Shown here: one piece after another, positions 40,107 to 42,816 of the stretch | Numbering within the stretch: the stretch's first letter is position 1 | Layout: every line of letters starts with the position of its first letter | NCBI GenBank assembly: GCA_041394725.1 | Contig: JAWKHR010000052.1 | Location: 1 to 42,816, forward strand | Origin: JAWKHR01 sp041394725 | GTDB taxonomy: Bacteria; Acidobacteriota; Vicinamibacteria; Vicinamibacterales; SCN-69-37 | DNA: 42,816 nucleotides | Reading direction: 5' to 3' | Notes under the pieces: model-generated | The model's database searches: none | Seen by the model: the letters and a program-made list of their open reading frames with translations, nothing else | Told to the model about the DNA's origin: nothing | Translations under genes and position numbers: made by a program

Positions 40107-40850
40107 CTGACCTTCCCCGTCGACATCCCGCTCGGGTCGTTCCGGCTGCCGGCCCACGCCGTGTTCGAGCTGCTGGCGTACGCGGTCGGCTTCCGCCTCT
40201 ACCTGGCGCAGCGGCGCCGGCTGGGCGACGCCCTGCCTGGGGCGACGCGGTGGTCCATCGTCGCGGCGGCAATCGCCGGCGCGGCCGTCGGCGCGCGCGC
40301 GCTCTACTGGCTGGAGGATCCGGCGGCGACCCTCGCGCACTGGCGGGAGCCCGCCTACCTGCTGGGCGGCAAGACCGTCGTCGGCGCGCTCCTCGGCGGC
40401 ACGATGGCGGTCGAGTGGACGAAGTGGTGGATCGGCGAGCGACGGCGCACCGGCGACCTCTTCGCCGTCCCGCTCGCCGTCGGCATGGCCATCGGCCGGG
40501 TCGGCTGCTTCCTCGGCGGCCTTCCGGATCGCACGTACGGGCTCGCGACGGCACTGCCCTGGGGCGTGGACTTCGGGGACGGGGTCGCCCGGCACCCGAC
40601 GCAGATCTACGAGGCGGTCGCGCTCGCGGCGCTGGCGCTCGGCCTGGCGCGGCTCCAGCGGAAACCGCATGTCGAGGGCGACGTCTTCCGCGTCTTCCTC
40701 GTCGCCTATCTTGCCCTGCGGCTCGTCGTGGACGCGATCAAGCCGGGCGCACCGCTGGCGGTCGGCCTGACCGCAATCCAGTGGGCCGCGGTCGGCGGCC
40801 TGCTCTACTATGTGCCGGACATCCGACGCTGGATGAGGAGCCCCAGATGA
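40107..40850 (+). CDS. Divergent Lgt-family (prolipoprotein diacylglyceryl transferase-like) membrane protein
   Basis: 247 residues if started at CTG 40107. The protein would open (M)TFPVDIPLGSFRLPAHAVFE, the normal Lgt-like beginning, and no in-frame ATG, GTG or TTG lies at a suitable place. About seven membrane helices. The Lgt hallmark GRVGCFLGGLPDRTYG is present but Asn is replaced by Cys; HPTQIYEAVAL matches the HPSQLYE region. The usual HGG catalytic-His segment reads GGKTVVGALLGG, without His. It is therefore a divergent subgroup that may not transfer diacylglycerol to lipoproteins. It overlaps the next gene by ATGA and heads an operon ending in a radical SAM enzyme. Confidence 0.78.
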   Translation: MTFPVDIPLGSFRLPAHAVFELLAYAVGFRLYLAQRRRLGDALPGATRWSIVAAAIAGAAVGARALYWLEDPAATLAHWREPAYLLGGKTVVGALLGGTMAVEWTKWWIGERRRTGDLFAVPLAVGMAIGRVGCFLGGLPDRTYGLATALPWGVDFGDGVARHPTQIYEAVALAALALGLARLQRKPHVEGDVFRVFLVAYLALRLVVDAIKPGAPLAVGLTAIQWAAVGGLLYYVPDIRRWMRSPR

Positions 40851-41275
40851 CCGACGGTCCGAACGACGGCCCCGTGCCGCCCCCCGCCGGCCCCACGCCG
40901 CCGCCCGACGCTGCCCCGATGCCGTCGGCCGCGCCCGGCTCGGCCACGTCGCCCGGCGCGCCCACGTCGCCCGGCGCGCCCACGACGTCCGGCACGCCGA
41001 CGACGTCCGGCACGCCCGCGTCAGGTGGCGCGCGGCCGATCGCCGAGAAGCCGCCGTGGAAGGCCATCGTCATCATGGTCGTGGGCGGCCTCGTCCTCGC
41101 GGTCGGCGGCTGCGGGACGTTCCTCGCGACGATGCAGAACAACCAGTTGCAGGCGATTTCGGTCGTCGGCGCGATCGGCTTCGTCGCGGGCCTGGTGCTC
41201 TTCGCGATCGGCACGCTCACGGCGCTCGTCGTGGCGGTGATGCGGATCTTCCGCGGCGCGCGACCGAGGACCTGA
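40847..41275 (+). CDS. Small Pro-rich protein with two membrane helices
   Basis: 142 residues. Residues 1-65 are Pro/Ala/Thr/Ser/Gly-rich and include four 6-residue repeats (TSPGAP x2, TTSGTP x2), encoded by an 18-bp tandem repeat at about 40946-41018. Two membrane helices follow (AIVIMVVGGLVLAVGGCGTFL and VVGAIGFVAGLVLFAIGTLT) and a short basic tail (RIFRGARPRT). I do not recognise the family. It sits between the Lgt-like gene (4-nt overlap) and the radical SAM gene (3-nt gap), so it is probably part of the same membrane process. Confidence 0.7.
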   Translation: MTDGPNDGPVPPPAGPTPPPDAAPMPSAAPGSATSPGAPTSPGAPTTSGTPTTSGTPASGGARPIAEKPPWKAIVIMVVGGLVLAVGGCGTFLATMQNNQLQAISVVGAIGFVAGLVLFAIGTLTALVVAVMRIFRGARPRT

Positions 41276-41278
41276 CGC

Positions 41279-42691
41279 GTGGGCGTCCGGCCGTACCTGT
41301 TCTACGACGTCGCGATCTCGATCTGCACCACCTGCCACCGGCGGGTGGACGCGAAGATCGTCTTCCAGGACGACCACGTCTACATGCTCAAGCACTGCCC
41401 GGCCCACGGGCACGAACGGGTGCTGGTGGCCGACGACGTGGACTACTACCGGCGCTGCCGCGAGGTCTTCATCAAGCCGCCGGAGACGCCGCAGCGGTAC
41501 AACACGCCCGTCCGCTGGGGCTGCCCCTACGACTGCGGGCTCTGCACCGACCACGAGCAGCACTCGTGCCTGTCGCTCGTCGAGATCGCCGACGCGTGCA
41601 ACCTCCGCTGCCCCATCTGCTACGCGTCGAGCGGCCCCGACCGCCCGCACTACCGGCCGCTGGCGCAGGTGGAGGCCATGCTCGATGCGGTCGTCCGCAA
41701 CGAGGGGCATCCGGACGTCATCCAGATCTCGGGCGGCGAGCCGACCATCCACCCGGACTTCTTCGCGATCCTCGACGCGGCCAAGGCGCGGCCCGTCCGG
41801 CATCTGATGGTGAACACCAACGGCGTCCGCATCGCCGAGGACGAAGCGTTCACCCAGCGGCTGGCCGGCTACATGCCGGACTTCGAGCTGTACCTGCAGT
41901 TCGACTCGTTCGAGCGCGACGCGCTCCTCGACCTGCGCGGCGCCGACCTGCGCCGGATCCGCGAGCAGGCGCTCGAGCGCCTCAACCGGCACGGCATCTC
42001 GACGACGCTCGTCGTGACCGTCAAGCGTGGCGTGAACGACCACGAGATCGGCCGCATCATCGACTTCGCCCTGACGCAGCCGTGCGTGCGCGGCGTGACG
42101 CTGCAGCCGGTCCAGGCCGCGGGCCGCTTCGACCACTTCGACCCGGCGACCGACCGGCTGACGCTGACCGAGGTCCGGCGCCGCATCCTGGAGCAGACGG
42201 CGGTCTTCCGGCCGGAGGACGTGATCCCGGTGCCCTGCCACCCGGACGCGCTCGCCATGGCCTACGCGGTCAAGCTGCAGGGCCAGGTCGTGCCGCTCAC
42301 CGGGCTCATCGACCCGAAGGTCCTCATCGAGGGCGGGCGCAACACGATCGTCTTCGAACAGGACGACGCGGTGCGCGACGGCGTGCTGAAGCTCTTCGCG
42401 ACGAACCACTCGCCGCAGTCGGGCGCCGCGTCGCTGCACGACCTGCTGTGCTGCCTGCCGGCCGTCGCGGCGCCGCCGTCGCTCGGCTACGAGAACCTCT
42501 TCCGCGTGATCATCATGGAGTTCATCGACGCGCACGCGTTCGACGTCCGGTCGGTGAAGAAGACCTGCGTGCACATCGTGCACCCGGACGGGCGGCTGAT
42601 CCCGTTCGACACCTACAACCTGTTCTACCGGGACGACCTGGAGCGGACGCACCTCGGCCCGTTGCGGGAGCGCGCGGCACTCGCGCGGTGA
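41279..42691 (+). CDS. Radical SAM enzyme with extra Cys motifs (Tes/MJ0619-like)
   Basis: 470 residues from GTG 41279. The radical SAM cluster motif is CNLRCPIC (Cys107, 111, 114), followed by ISGGEPTIHPDF for SAM binding and HLMVNTNGVRI. Upstream lie a CTTCHRR zinc- or cluster-like pair (Cys16, 19) with Cys40, and a WGCPYDCGLC motif (Cys82, 86, 89). This N-terminal three-part Cys pattern is that of MJ0619/Tes-type radical SAM proteins, some of which couple lipid tails in membrane-spanning tetraether lipids. A distal CCLP and KKTCVHIVHPDGRLIPFDTY segment closes the protein. The lipid role is an inference; other C-C or methyl-transfer chemistry is possible. It is co-transcribed with an Lgt-like and a small membrane protein. 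Confidence 0.85.
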   Translation: MGVRPYLFYDVAISICTTCHRRVDAKIVFQDDHVYMLKHCPAHGHERVLVADDVDYYRRCREVFIKPPETPQRYNTPVRWGCPYDCGLCTDHEQHSCLSLVEIADACNLRCPICYASSGPDRPHYRPLAQVEAMLDAVVRNEGHPDVIQISGGEPTIHPDFFAILDAAKARPVRHLMVNTNGVRIAEDEAFTQRLAGYMPDFELYLQFDSFERDALLDLRGADLRRIREQALERLNRHGISTTLVVTVKRGVNDHEIGRIIDFALTQPCVRGVTLQPVQAAGRFDHFDPATDRLTLTEVRRRILEQTAVFRPEDVIPVPCHPDALAMAYAVKLQGQVVPLTGLIDPKVLIEGGRNTIVFEQDDAVRDGVLKLFATNHSPQSGAASLHDLLCCLPAVAAPPSLGYENLFRVIIMEFIDAHAFDVRSVKKTCVHIVHPDGRLIPFDTYNLFYRDDLERTHLGPLRERAALAR

Positions 42692-42725
42692 GTCCCACCA
42701 CGCTCGCGCGGTGAGTCCCGCCACG
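42680..42725. repeat. 23-bp direct duplication at the end of the radical SAM gene
   Basis: CTCGCGCGGTGAGTCCC-ACCACG at 42680-42702 is repeated at 42703-42725 with one mismatch. The first copy contains the gene's stop; each copy contains a GTG that could start the next frame. Confidence 0.75.
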
Positions 42726-42816
42726 CTCGCGGGTCAGGACCGGGCCGCCGGGTCACCGGCCGCGGCCGGCCGCGACGGGCGTCCTCCGCCGGGACCGCCC
42801 GACGGGCGCGGTCAGC
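42711..42816 (+). CDS. Possible start of a further gene, cut by the window edge
   Basis: A frame from GTG 42711 stays open to the right edge (SPATLAGQDRAAGS, GRPPPGPPDGRGQ). It is Pro/Gly/Ala-rich and too short to identify, and has no ribosome site. Co-direction with the radical SAM operon and the start inside the 23-bp duplication are the only support. Confidence 0.3.
   Translation, partial: MSPATLAGQDRAAGSPAAAGRDGRPPPGPPDGRGQ

Overview
The window is about 70% GC and fits a Gram-negative bacterium of the Acidobacteriota, most likely Vicinamibacteria-like. The indicators are a VWA protein of the acidobacterial VWFA-related type, large MacB/FtsX-type permeases with a linked PadR regulator, many lipoproteins and Sec-exported hydrolases, and outer-membrane beta-barrels. 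The assignment is inferred from gene content; there is no rRNA in the window. Two tRNA genes are present, Cys(GCA) and Gly(GCC), both with an encoded CCA end.

Layout. 1-2124 (minus): start of an exported X-prolyl dipeptidyl-peptidase running off the left edge, a DUF389 membrane protein and a small membrane protein. 2220-4914 (plus): a tightly overlapping heme/cobalamin-type ABC importer (hmuTUV-like). 4915-5555: repeat block. 5556-7418: animal-type heme peroxidase with a histone-H1-like basic tail. 7498-11216 (minus): ECF sigma factor, anti-sigma factor, exported caspase fused to a C-terminal beta-barrel, and a second beta-barrel. 11217-12298: large repeat block. 12299-14787 (minus): Asp/Glu racemase-family gene with a 1-nt frameshift, then an exported amidase. 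14881-16550 (plus): two VWA-type proteins. tRNA-Cys, an exported beta-lactamase-family hydrolase and a TPR/gluzincin-like protein follow, then another repeat block, tRNA-Gly and an intact MacB-like permease. 23236-25219: lipoprotein alpha/beta hydrolase and NlpE/META lipoprotein. 25378-27949: an HtrA-type protease facing a paralogue that has lost all three catalytic residues and a LuxR regulator with a degenerate receiver. 28169-33487: CsbD-like protein, NYN-LOTUS protein, two-lobed aspartyl protease, TPR lipoprotein, peptidase T. 33612-37202: MgtC-like protein and a frameshift-riddled permease pseudogene with an intact PadR gene. 37361-42691: lipoprotein, an unknown protein, RluA-type pseudouridine synthase, and an operon of a divergent Lgt homologue, a small membrane protein and a multi-cysteine radical SAM enzyme.

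The least explained material is non-coding. Several intergenic gaps carry heptanucleotide tandem repeats of different sequence, and three gaps also carry a larger mosaic element with long inverted arms (18-bp perfect in one copy) around a nested stem. A 47-bp near-perfect palindrome lies between the PadR and lipoprotein genes. Several genes have a -10-like hexamer only 7-16 nt before the start codon, suggesting frequent leaderless or very short-leader transcripts, including one probable CTG start.

The most attractive candidate systems are the sigma/anti-sigma/caspase-barrel operon, the active/inactive HtrA pair with its regulator, and the Lgt-like/radical SAM operon. All functional assignments come from reading motifs; no database search was run.
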